Notes under the pieces: generated by a model
Databases searched by the model: none
What the model was told of the DNA's origin: nothing
The model's input: the letters and a program-made list of their open reading frames with translations, nothing else
Origin: Maribacter sp. MJ134
Lineage (GTDB): Bacteria > Bacteroidota > Bacteroidia > Flavobacteriales > Flavobacteriaceae
DNA length: 64,000 nucleotides
Reading direction: 5' to 3'
NCBI RefSeq assembly: GCF_003970695.1
Contig: NZ_CP034570.1
Span: 2,914,001 to 2,978,000, forward strand
In this document: positions 37,157 to 44,576 of the stretch, piece by piece
How positions within the stretch are numbered: the first letter of the stretch is position 1
Layout: the number at the start of each line of letters is the position of its first letter
Made by a program: the position numbers and the translations under genes

Positions 37157-37690
37157 TTATGAGGTCCTTAAGTTAATCAAATCAAAACGCATTAACCAAT
37201 CCGTTTGTTTATCCGAACCAATAAAATAAGGATGCGTCCCGAACTTCTTAAAGCCATGTTTTTCGTAAAATTTAATCGCCTTTATATTTCTTTCCCAGAC
37301 ACCTAGCCATAAAAAGGATTTACCGGCTTCGGCCATTAACTGTTTTGCCTTATTAAGGATCATTGCTCCATATCCATTGCCCTGATATTCGCGCACCACA
37401 TAGATGCGTTCCAATTCCATACTTTCCTCCAGTTTCAAATCAGACTGGGCATCATTAGTATTCAACTTGAAATACCCAATTCTAACCTTCTTTAGGTAGG
37501 CGAAATAAAATGTAGTATTTGGATTTTGAAATTCTGCCATGAGCCTTTCATTACTAAAAGCCACTTTCATATAGTTCTCAAAATCCTCTGGGTCGTTATC
37601 TGCTGCGAAAGCTTCAGAAAACGTCTTTTTTGCCATCTTAACCAAGATTTCCAATTCTTCTTTTTGGCATTTTTTATAGGTAACCATCAC
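37157..37690 (-). CDS. GNAT family N-acetyltransferase
   Basis: 177 aa. The GNAT acetyl-CoA site is visible as ERIYVVREYQGNGYGAMILNKA, followed by LWLGVWERNIKAIKFYEKHGFKKFGTH. The substrate is unknown. It lies 9 nt upstream of the serine hydrolase gene and just after the terminator of the first small-peptide gene. Confidence 0.9.
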   Translation of the reverse strand: MMVTYKKCQKEELEILVKMAKKTFSEAFAADNDPEDFENYMKVAFSNERLMAEFQNPNTTFYFAYLKKVRIGYFKLNTNDAQSDLKLEESMELERIYVVREYQGNGYGAMILNKAKQLMAEAGKSFLWLGVWERNIKAIKFYEKHGFKKFGTHPYFIGSDKQTDWLMRFDLINLRTS

Positions 37691-37701
37691 ACTACTAAAA
37701 T

Positions 37702-37729
37702 AAAAAAAGGAGCAAATAAATTTGCTCCT
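37702..37729 (-). terminator. Terminator after first small-peptide gene
   Basis: Minus-strand stem AGGAGCAAA/TTTGCTCCT (arms 37708-37716 and 37721-37729), loop of 4, then a run of seven T. It begins 28 nt after the peptide stop. Confidence 0.85.
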
Positions 37730-37757
37730 CTACGGGGGAATTTTGATGTTACATTAT

Positions 37758-37868
37758 TTATATCATAAACAACTTCTTAGTCAGTTTAAAGATTCCTTTC
37801 AGAAATTCTCCGATATGCATAGTTGGTTCTTCTATGGCTACTGTTTTTTGATTCGTTGGGGTTTGCAT
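37758..37868 (-). CDS. Small amphipathic peptide 1 (LTKKLFM family)
   Basis: 36 aa from the ATG at 37866-37868. An upstream in-frame ATG at 37886 would add MKYLLI. The C-terminal half (GEFLKGIFKLTKKLFMI) is a cationic amphipathic helix. The last seven shared residues LTKKLFM and FxxGI are repeated in a second peptide gene at 38612-38719. Five of the seven LTKKLFM codons differ only synonymously between the two, which is strong evidence that both are translated and under selection. A clear terminator follows. The gene lies 3-20 nt after the broken lipoprotein gene, so it is probably in the same transcript. No known family is recognised. Confidence 0.75.
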   Translation of the reverse strand: MQTPTNQKTVAIEEPTMHIGEFLKGIFKLTKKLFMI

Positions 37869-37888
37869 AATTAGTAGGTATTTCATTA

Positions 37889-38257
37889 TTAATTTTGTTT
37901 TGAGGCGAAGTTACTTCCGGTAACTCTTACCAAGTATGTTCCATTTTCACTAGCTACCATCTTTACCTTATCGTCCGGGAAATCGGTCCCAGGGTAAGAA
38001 ATGGTGTATATATCATCTTCTACCGTCCATCTAAAATCTGTTAAGAAGGTCACCTCTTCACCATTATATCCATGAAACCTTCCTAGATACACATCATTAA
38101 AAATTCACTCTTCCTTGTCTACGGTCATTTTGTTACTATTGGTGGCGGTTTTGACATTATGTTGCCAAATACCAATTACGGGGTCATTATTTATCTCTAT
38201 TTTTGAACATGATGTGAAAAGAACGCATACTACTAAACATTTGAAAAAAGTCTTCAT
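37889..38257 (-). pseudogene. Lipocalin-like lipoprotein with in-frame TGA
   Basis: From the ATG at 38255-38257 the frame encodes a lipoprotein signal (MKTFFKCLVVCVLFTSCSK) and GIWQHN, typical of Bacteroidetes lipocalin-like lipoproteins. A single TGA at 38105-38107 then interrupts it between KEE and IFNDVYLG, after 50 residues. The same frame continues for 71 more residues (FLTDFRWTVEDDIYTISY and onward) to the stop at 37889. The reading frame is otherwise intact, so the lesion is recent or a sequencing error; TGG to TGA is the simplest change. It has a consensus promoter. Confidence 0.8.
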
Positions 38258-38306
38258 TTTAGGTTAAGTTTTTAAAAGCGATTTGGGATTCACTTTAATT
38301 ACAATA

Positions 38307-38333
38307 CAAATATATGAAGGAATTTTCTTACAA
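38307..38333 (-). promoter_or_regulatory. Promoter of lipoprotein/peptide-1 transcript
   Basis: On the minus strand -33 TTG (38331-38333), 16-nt spacer, -7 TATATTTG (38307-38314, exact consensus). About 50 nt before the lipoprotein start. Confidence 0.75.
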
Positions 38334-38394
38334 AAATAATTAATGTGGCGAAATGCTCATTTTTTGTTGTCAACTGAACGAATATAAAAATATA

Positions 38395-38426
38395 ATCGTT
38401 GAAATGACATTTTTTATCGTTGAAAT
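38395..38426 (+). repeat. Direct repeat pair ATCGTTGAAAT, 21-bp period
   Basis: ATCGTTGAAAT occurs at 38395-38405 and again at 38416-38426, exactly two helical turns apart. The layout (about 9-bp cores, 12-bp gap, GTT core) resembles LytTR-type response regulator sites. It lies about 60-90 nt upstream of the -33 element of the lipoprotein promoter. Confidence 0.6.
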
Positions 38427-38552
38427 ACAAAATTATTTTAATTAGGTTATCTATTCATATGAATTTTTTCGTTTTATGCGGAGATTCAAGAAATTTCTAC
38501 GTCGTATAAAGCTTCAAAAAGCACTTAAGATATCCCCGTTTCAAAAATTAAA

Positions 38553-38589
38553 GAATAAAAAAAGAGCGACTTGGGGGAGTCGCTCTTTT
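38553..38589 (-). terminator. Terminator after second small-peptide gene
   Basis: Perfect 12-bp stem, arms 38560-38571 and 38578-38589 (AGTCGCTCTTTT on the plus strand right arm), 6-nt loop, followed on the minus strand by a T run. It starts 23 nt after the peptide stop. Confidence 0.92.
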
Positions 38590-38611
38590 ATAATCTATTC
38601 TTTTAAAGAAT

Positions 38612-38719
38612 CTATAACATAAATAATTTTTTGGTCAATTGTACAATTCCGCTGAAAAAATCATTTCTGTAAACTTGTACTTTCTCTTCTGGTGCAATGT
38701 GGTTCGTTTGGGAATTCAT
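38612..38719 (-). CDS. Small amphipathic peptide 2 (LTKKLFM family)
   Basis: 35 aa from the ATG at 38717-38719. The hydrophilic N-terminal half resembles peptide 1 (SQTNHI against TPTNQK), and the C-terminal half is NDFFSGIVQLTKKLFML. Aligned from the C-terminus, the two peptides share 11 identical positions including LTKKLFM. It is a monocistronic unit: a weak -7/-33 pair and a tandem repeat lie upstream, and a perfect terminator lies downstream. There is no signal peptide, Cys or double-Gly leader. It could be a membrane-active peptide, a small regulator or a signal. Function is unknown. Confidence 0.75.
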   Translation of the reverse strand: MNSQTNHIAPEEKVQVYRNDFFSGIVQLTKKLFML

Positions 38720-38767
38720 TTGGGTAAAATTTATTTTTTTATTGTCGGTTATTATTTTTCTACACGA

Positions 38768-38798
38768 TAAATATAACGTCGATAATTCGTTTTTTCAG
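38768..38798 (-). promoter_or_regulatory. Putative activator-dependent promoter of peptide 2
   Basis: On the minus strand -7 TATATTTA (38768-38775) and a poor -33 CTG (38796-38798) with a 20-nt spacer, about 50 nt before the peptide start. The tandem TTCACAACA repeats end 6 nt upstream of the -33 position. Confidence 0.5.
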
Positions 38799-38804
38799 CA
38801 TTAT

Positions 38805-38834
38805 TGTTGTGAACGCATTCTAAAATGTTGTGAA
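38805..38834 (+). repeat. Direct repeat pair TGTTGTGAA, 21-bp period
   Basis: TGTTGTGAA occurs at 38805-38813 and 38826-38834, so two 9-bp repeats are separated by 12 bp. This is the geometry of LytTR or ComE-type operators. It sits directly upstream of the weak promoter for peptide 2. Confidence 0.65.
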
Positions 38835-38877
38835 AAAAACGAACCGTTTCCTTTCATCGATAAAATGCATACTATAT

Positions 38878-39534
38878 TCAATCTAATTGCATCTCCTTCA
38901 CGTTGTCCGCTACCTGCAAGTTTCCTTCGGTCGCGGCCTTAATCTGCTCTATGCTAACGCCAGGGGCATGTTCTAAAAGCAAAAAGCCTTTTGGGGCAAC
39001 CTCTAATACTGCCAAGTTCGTCACGATTTTCTTAACACAGGCAACTCCCGTTAAAGGAAGCGAACATCTTTTAAGCAATTTAGACTCACCCGCTCTGTTA
39101 GTATGCATCATAGCCACAATGATATTTTCAGCAGAAGCTACCAAATCCATTGCCCCTCCCATGCCTTTCACCATTTTCCCAGGTATTTTCCAATTGGCGA
39201 TATCTCCTTGCTCAGAGACTTCCATAGCTCCTAAAATAGTTAAGTCTACGTGTTGACCCCGAATCATATTAAAGCTTGTAGCCGAATCAAAAAAAGAGGC
39301 GCCAGGAAGTGTGGTTATGGTTTGTTTACCTGCATTAATGACATCCGCATCTTCTTCGCCCTCATATGGGAATGGCCCCATACCCAATACGCCGTTCTCG
39401 CTTTGGAACTCTACACTAATATCGTCCCTCACAAAATTCGCGACCAAAGTAGGGATGCCTATACCAAGATTTACATAATACCCATCTCTTACTTCTTTGG
39501 CGATACGTTTCGCAATTCCATTCTTATCTAACAT
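38878..39534 (-). CDS. scoB: 3-oxoacid CoA-transferase subunit B
   Basis: 218 aa. CoA-transferase beta subunit. It shows YYVNLGIGIPTLVANFV, the catalytic glutamate in SENGVLGMGPFP and GGAMDLVASAENIIVAM. With subunit A it moves CoA from succinyl-CoA to acetoacetate or a similar oxoacid. It starts 3 nt after scoA. Confidence 0.95.
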   Translation of the reverse strand: MLDKNGIAKRIAKEVRDGYYVNLGIGIPTLVANFVRDDISVEFQSENGVLGMGPFPYEGEEDADVINAGKQTITTLPGASFFDSATSFNMIRGQHVDLTILGAMEVSEQGDIANWKIPGKMVKGMGGAMDLVASAENIIVAMMHTNRAGESKLLKRCSLPLTGVACVKKIVTNLAVLEVAPKGFLLLEHAPGVSIEQIKAATEGNLQVADNVKEMQLD

Positions 39535-39537
39535 AGT

Positions 39538-40239
39538 CTATGCTCTTTGTCTTATGGTTCGCTGTTCAATTCTTTTCTCGTAAGACGTTCCCTGTAAAAT
39601 ACGCTGAACAAAAATACCTGGAACATGTATTTCATTGGGATTCAATGCTCCGGCAGGAACCAGTTGCTCTACTTCCGCTACTGTAATTTCAGCGGCCCCA
39701 CACATGGCCGGGTTAAAGTTTCTAGCAGTTCCTTTAAATATAAGGTTACCGGCCTCATCCCCTTTCCAGGCCTTAACGAACGAAAAGTCGGCCTTAAAAG
39801 CCTCCTCAAGCACATACATTTTTCCGTTAAATTCTCTGGTTTCCTTCCCTTCTGCAACCTCCGTTCCGTATCCTGCAGGTGTAAAAAATGCTGGAAAACC
39901 TCCTTGTGCAGCCCTACATTTCTCAGCTAGGGTGCCCTGAGGTGTTAACTCTACCTCTAACTCGCCACTAAGCATTTGTCTTTCGAACTCATCGTTTTCT
40001 CCCACATAGGAAGAAATCATTTTTTTTATCTGCTTTTGCTGCAATAAAAGACCTAAGCCAAAATCATCTACCCCTGCGTTGTTAGATATGCATACAATGT
40101 CCTTAATCCCCATTTTAACCAGTTGCCCTATCGCATTTTCAGGGATACCACACAACCCGAATCCTCCAAGCATAAACGTCATACCGTCCTTTACGCCCTC
40201 TAGCGCTTTCTCAATATTAGGTACAGTTTTGTTTATCAT
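39538..40239 (-). CDS. scoA: 3-oxoacid CoA-transferase subunit A
   Basis: 233 aa. CoA-transferase alpha subunit with the glycine-rich [19 protein letters not shown] and the [15 protein letters not shown] block. Partner of scoB in a two-gene operon. An unusually clear Shine-Dalgarno-like GGAG is present upstream of the ATG. Confidence 0.95.
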   Translation of the reverse strand: MINKTVPNIEKALEGVKDGMTFMLGGFGLCGIPENAIGQLVKMGIKDIVCISNNAGVDDFGLGLLLQQKQIKKMISSYVGENDEFERQMLSGELEVELTPQGTLAEKCRAAQGGFPAFFTPAGYGTEVAEGKETREFNGKMYVLEEAFKADFSFVKAWKGDEAGNLIFKGTARNFNPAMCGAAEITVAEVEQLVPAGALNPNEIHVPGIFVQRILQGTSYEKRIEQRTIRQRA

Positions 40240-40291
40240 AATTATAGATTTATCTCCTTCTAAATTACTGCTTTTAAATGAAATCTCACGT

Positions 40292-40321
40292 AAAAAAAAG
40301 ACCCTGCATTGTGCAGGGTCT
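40292..40321 (-). terminator. Hairpin with minus-strand T run between PBP1A and scoAB
   Basis: Stem AGACCCTGCA (40299-40308), loop TTG, stem TGCAGGGTCT (40312-40321). On the minus strand it is followed by eight T, so it terminates the PBP1A transcript before scoAB. Confidence 0.92.
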
Positions 40322-40351
40322 ATTCTATTAAAATAAGAAACCTATGGTTTT

Positions 40352-42694
40352 TTAAAAATCTAAATCCTCTAGATCATCTTCTAGCTCAATGTCCTGTTTC
40401 TGGTTTTCCACAAACTTTTCACAATCCGTAATTATCGACATGTTATCCGGTTTCTCAAAATCGCCCTTTGATATCCCTAATTCCTCATTTGCATAATTCT
40501 TCTTCATATATAATCCCCAAATGGGTAAGGCCATTGATGCGCCTTGACCGTATAGAATATTTTTAAAGTGTACGGAACGTTCCTCACCACCTACCCAAAC
40601 ACCCGTTACCAAATTGGGTACCATTCCCATAAACCAACCATCACTGTTGTTTTGGGTAGTCCCCGTTTTACCGGCAATCGGGTTCGTAAGCTCATAAGGG
40701 TATCCTGTTATAATCTCTTTATAGACTGAATTATTCTTATTGTAACTATGTCGTAATCTCGTTCCAGAACCTCCCTGAGTAACACCTTTCATTAAGTCTA
40801 CCATGGCATAGGATACTTCTTTACTGAGCACGTCCTTTGTTTCTGGAACGTACTCGTACAGCACAGTTCCGTTCTTGTCCTCTATACGCGTTACCATTAC
40901 CGGTTTCACATAAACTCCTTGGTTGGCAAAAGCGCCATAGGCCCCAACCATTTCGTATACGTTAACCAATTCTGTTCCCAAGGCAATAGCGGGTACAGGT
41001 AATATTTCATTGGTGAAACCTAAATTTTTTACGATAGAAACTACGGACTTAGGCCCTACCTTATCTATTAACTGGGCAGTAACCGTATTTACTGAATTAG
41101 CCAAGGCATATTTCAGGGTCATATCCCTACCCGAATATTTAAAGTCCGAATTCCTAGGGCACCACGGTTCCATATTACCGTGTTTGCCAGCTTCTATACA
41201 GTATTGCGTGTCTGGCAGTGTCTCACAGGGAGATAAACGTAATTGGTCAATGGCCGCAGCATAAACGAACGGTTTAAACGTAGACCCAGCCTGTCTAGAA
41301 CCTTGAATCACATTATCATATTGAAAATGCTTATAATTTATGCCTCCTACCCAAGCCTTAACGTGGCCGGTCTGTGGCTCCATGGACATCATTGCCGCTC
41401 TAAGAAAAGTCTTGTAGTAACGTATAGAATCCAAAGGGGTTAAAACGGTATCTTTTTCCTTGGTATCGCTCTTCCAATCAAATACGGTCATTTCCGTCTT
41501 CTTGGTAAAAGAATCTCGTATCTCTTTTTCAGATTTCCCAGCTTCTTTCATTTTTCTCCAACGTTCCGATGTTTTTATAGCCCGTTCCATAATACGGTCG
41601 GTTTCATCATCGGTTAAGTCTAAAAAAGGAGTAGTTGGGTTCCGCTTCTTTGTGTTTTGAACGAAAAATTCTGCTTGTAAGCGCTCCATATGTTGGGACA
41701 CGGCCTCCTCGGCATTCGCCTGCATTTTAGAATCTATGGTCGTATAAATCTTAAGTCCATCTAAGTAAAGATTGTACCTGTCCCGTTCCCCTTCAAGAGC
41801 CGGTTTTGGATTTTTTTCAATCCAGTCTTTCATGAACCGTTGCAAATACATTCTGAAATAGGTAGCCAGACCTTCTCTATGGTTCTCTGGATTATAATTA
41901 ATGTTCATTTCCAAGCCCCGGAGGGAGTCTCTTTCCTTCTCGGATATAAACTCATACCTGGCCAACTGTCCTAAAACAATGTTTCTCTTTTTCTGTGTGA
42001 GCTCCTCCCGTCGCAAAGGATTGTACAGGGAAGAATTTTGAAGCATTCCCACTAACATGGCAGACTCCTCCATTTTTAAATCTTTTGGTTCCTTACCAAA
42101 ATAGATTCGTGAAGCAGAACGAATACCATCGGCGTTATTACCAAAATCGTAAATATTAAGATACATGGCAATGATTTCCTCCTTGGTATAGCTACGTTCT
42201 AGCCTGATCGCTAAAACCCATTCCTTTATTTTCTGCTGAATGGTCTCGAATTTATTTCTGGACCGTACGCCTACAAAGAGTTGACGTGCCAATTGTTGGG
42301 AAATAGTACTTGCACCTCCTCTTTTACCAAGAAAAAATGCGGCCCTTAAAGTTCCTCGGGCATCTATTCCCGAATGGTCCCGAAAACGAATGTCCTCGCT
42401 AGCAATTAAGGTGTTCACCAGATTTTCTGGGAGATCTTCGTATTTAACATCCGTACGGTTATCATCTAGATAAAATTTACCTAATAACTTATTGTCCGAA
42501 GAGAGTATTTGAGAGGCTAAATTTGTTTGCGGATTTTCTAGATACTCATAGGGTGGTAATTCTCCGAACAGGCCCCACGAAGCAGAAAGAAATATTAATG
42601 CAACGAAAGCTATACCTGAAATAAATAAAATCCAAAACCATTTGATAAACTTAAAAAAGCCCTGAGACTCTTTCTTTTTAGCGACTTTTGCCAT
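40352..42694 (-). CDS. mrcA: Penicillin-binding protein 1A, bifunctional glycosyltransferase/transpeptidase
   Basis: 780 aa. One N-terminal membrane anchor at about 17-40 (WFWILFISGIAFVALIFL). The glycosyltransferase domain follows, with catalytic Glu in ASEDIRFRDHSGID and GGASTISQQLARQLF. The transpeptidase domain has the serine motif GSTFKP, SVN and KTGTTQNNSD. It polymerises and cross-links peptidoglycan. Last gene of the ricT-gldH-mrcA cluster, 4 nt after gldH. Confidence 0.97.
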   Translation of the reverse strand: MAKVAKKKESQGFFKFIKWFWILFISGIAFVALIFLSASWGLFGELPPYEYLENPQTNLASQILSSDNKLLGKFYLDDNRTDVKYEDLPENLVNTLIASEDIRFRDHSGIDARGTLRAAFFLGKRGGASTISQQLARQLFVGVRSRNKFETIQQKIKEWVLAIRLERSYTKEEIIAMYLNIYDFGNNADGIRSASRIYFGKEPKDLKMEESAMLVGMLQNSSLYNPLRREELTQKKRNIVLGQLARYEFISEKERDSLRGLEMNINYNPENHREGLATYFRMYLQRFMKDWIEKNPKPALEGERDRYNLYLDGLKIYTTIDSKMQANAEEAVSQHMERLQAEFFVQNTKKRNPTTPFLDLTDDETDRIMERAIKTSERWRKMKEAGKSEKEIRDSFTKKTEMTVFDWKSDTKEKDTVLTPLDSIRYYKTFLRAAMMSMEPQTGHVKAWVGGINYKHFQYDNVIQGSRQAGSTFKPFVYAAAIDQLRLSPCETLPDTQYCIEAGKHGNMEPWCPRNSDFKYSGRDMTLKYALANSVNTVTAQLIDKVGPKSVVSIVKNLGFTNEILPVPAIALGTELVNVYEMVGAYGAFANQGVYVKPVMVTRIEDKNGTVLYEYVPETKDVLSKEVSYAMVDLMKGVTQGGSGTRLRHSYNKNNSVYKEIITGYPYELTNPIAGKTGTTQNNSDGWFMGMVPNLVTGVWVGGEERSVHFKNILYGQGASMALPIWGLYMKKNYANEELGISKGDFEKPDNMSIITDCEKFVENQKQDIELEDDLEDLDF

Positions 42695-42698
42695 TAGC

Positions 42699-43184
42699 TT
42701 AGGGGTTACTCTTTGTTATTTCTATACCTACATCCGTGATACCTTCCAGTGCTATAATACCGGAAACAGTACCATTTTTTCGCATAGCGTGGGATATCTC
42801 TAAATTATATACGCCCTTGGCGGGGAAAACGATGTTTTCCTTGTACCAAAGTTTATTTTCCTTGATGCTTCCGTTTCCCTTCCCTAGCCACGTTCCGTCC
42901 GGCAGGGCCATTTTATATTCTAAAGTGTCCTGCAACACCTCTCCGTTCGGTGTGGTTAAAGCTGTAATCAGAAAAAGGTTGCTGTAGGGGAAATTTTCAT
43001 CGTTCCTCACATTGATGAACATATGATGATTCTGGACCGTATCTAATTCAGGGAAAGAAAATTGAACAACATTGTCCCTGTTCCAAACAGCGCCGTTTAT
43101 GCTCTTGTATTCTGTATGGGCTACGTTGGTATTACAGGAAGCTATGATGATCGTGAAAATTAGCAGACAACTAATGCTTCGCAT
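42699..43184 (-). CDS. gldH: Gliding motility lipoprotein GldH
   Basis: 161 aa lipoprotein (Cys in IIIASCNTN). The sequence pattern (SINGAVWNRDNVVQFSF, FINVRNDENFPYSNLFL, LGKGNGSIKENKLWYK, FPAKGVYNLEISHAMR) matches GldH, a protein needed for gliding in Flavobacterium johnsoniae. It indicates the organism belongs to a gliding lineage. The start overlaps the end of ricT by 14 nt. Confidence 0.93.
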   Translation of the reverse strand: MRSISCLLIFTIIIASCNTNVAHTEYKSINGAVWNRDNVVQFSFPELDTVQNHHMFINVRNDENFPYSNLFLITALTTPNGEVLQDTLEYKMALPDGTWLGKGNGSIKENKLWYKENIVFPAKGVYNLEISHAMRKNGTVSGIIALEGITDVGIEITKSNP

Positions 43185-44355
43185 TTTTTTGATTTCTTTT
43201 TCTATTGTTGTTCTTTTTACGGTTCCTATTTTTATTTCTGTTGTTCCTGTTGCTCTTTCCTTTAGGCCTGTCGAACCTTGTGAGACTATCTTGCCCTACC
43301 ACATTTTCAAAAACGACCTTTTCCTCTACACTATTTTCCAAGGCATACAGTTCTAGACTGGCTACTTTTTCCTTTTTCCTGTTCTTTTCGAGAATTTCAT
43401 TGGTCTGGTCTTTGGAAAGCACATGCCAGTTCGCAGGTTCGTCCTTATAGGAAAACCACAACATTTCCTTAAAAATATCCGTTTTTTGGCAAAAGGCAAG
43501 CCCTTTCTCGGTAAATAGTTTGGTGTCCTGAGACGGAAAGTCTTTCAATGCATCCAAGTAAGCATCGAGCTCATAGTTTAAGCAACATTTTAACTTTCCA
43601 CATTGACCGGCCAGTTTTTGAGGATTTAAGGAAAGTTGCTGATAACGGGCAGCAGAAGTACTCACGGACCTAAAATCCGTTAGCCAAGTAGAGCAACATA
43701 ATTCCCTGCCACAAGAACCGATTCCGCCAAGACGTTGTGCCTCTTGCCGGTATCCTATTTGGCGCATTTCAATGCGAATACCAAATGCTTTGGCCATGTC
43801 CTTTATAAGCTGACGAAAATCAACACGCTCCTCTGCGGTGTAGTAGAATGTAGCCTTGGAACCGTCACCCTGAAACTCTACATCAGAGATTTTCATCTGT
43901 AATTTCAATATGATGGCTATTTCCCTGGCCCTTTTCTTTATCTCTTCTTCCCGGTCCCTACATTTCTGCCAAATATCAATATCTTTTTGGGAAGCTTTTC
44001 TGTAAACCTTGGCAAAATCTTCGGATTTATAATCTTCTTTCTTGCGCTTCATCTGAACGCGCACCAACTCTCCGGTCAAGGTAACCATACCTATGTCATG
44101 ACCCGATTGGGCCTGTGTAGCGACAATATCGCCAATAGAAAGTGAAAGGTTTTCTGTGTTCTTATAGAACCCTTTTCTGCTATTTTTAAATCTTATCTCA
44201 ACGAACTCAAAAGGCTTCTCTCCATTGGGTAACGCCATATTGGAAAGCCAATCAAAAACTGTTAATTTATTGCAACCATCTGTACCGCAAGTACCATTAT
44301 TCTTGCATCCCTTTGGTTGTCCATCCTTGCCGGTAGAACAACTACTACAACCCAT
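43171..44355 (-). CDS. ricT: PSP1-domain protein RicT
   Basis: 394 aa. The PSP1 core is shown by the GRELCCSTWLTDFRSVS and GQCGKLKCCLNYELDAY blocks with conserved Cys pairs. In Bacillus the RicAFT complex binds Fe-S clusters and acts in RNA maturation and development. The N-terminus adds a short Cys-rich stretch (Cys 3, 6, 17, 23, 28). The C-terminus is a basic Asn/Arg/Lys tail, possibly RNA-binding. The role in Bacteroidetes is not established. Confidence 0.9.
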   Translation of the reverse strand: MGCSSCSTGKDGQPKGCKNNGTCGTDGCNKLTVFDWLSNMALPNGEKPFEFVEIRFKNSRKGFYKNTENLSLSIGDIVATQAQSGHDIGMVTLTGELVRVQMKRKKEDYKSEDFAKVYRKASQKDIDIWQKCRDREEEIKKRAREIAIILKLQMKISDVEFQGDGSKATFYYTAEERVDFRQLIKDMAKAFGIRIEMRQIGYRQEAQRLGGIGSCGRELCCSTWLTDFRSVSTSAARYQQLSLNPQKLAGQCGKLKCCLNYELDAYLDALKDFPSQDTKLFTEKGLAFCQKTDIFKEMLWFSYKDEPANWHVLSKDQTNEILEKNRKKEKVASLELYALENSVEEKVVFENVVGQDSLTRFDRPKGKSNRNNRNKNRNRKKNNNRKRNQKNAKH

Positions 44356-44523
44356 ATTTTATATATTGATTTGACAGGAACAGTCTAATTCCGCCAAAAA
44401 AGGTTCATAAAAACTTAATGGTAAAGATAGTGTTTTTTTAATCCGATGTAAAGTACGACACCAGAGTGCTCCCCGTCAAGAATGAGGTAATCCTTATATG
44501 ACTTTTTTGATGATCAAAAGTAA

Positions 44524-44543
44524 TAGCCCAAAGTTGGGCTATA
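44524..44543 (-). terminator. Possible terminator downstream of trhO
   Basis: Inverted repeat ATAGCCCAA/TTGGGCTAT with a very short loop, about 35 nt after the trhO stop. The T run on the minus strand is poor (TTACTTTTG), so it may be weak. Confidence 0.4.
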
Positions 44544-44576
44544 AAAAAAGTGCTCTCAGGAACCGAAGCGTAAGTA

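Larger units (their letters stand above)
38258..38611. other. Intergenic region with promoter, direct repeats and terminator
   Basis: 354 nt, very AT-rich. It holds the lipoprotein promoter (38307-38333), a pair of 21-bp-spaced direct repeats (38395-38426) and the terminator of the second peptide gene (38553-38590). A 48-codon, very basic plus-strand frame (38476-38622) is present but not supported as a gene. Confidence 0.6.

Noticed and set aside
38476-38622. 48-codon plus-strand frame with many Arg/Lys in the peptide locus
   Set aside because: It runs through the terminator of the second peptide gene, has no promoter or terminator of its own, and A-rich DNA easily gives Lys-rich frames.
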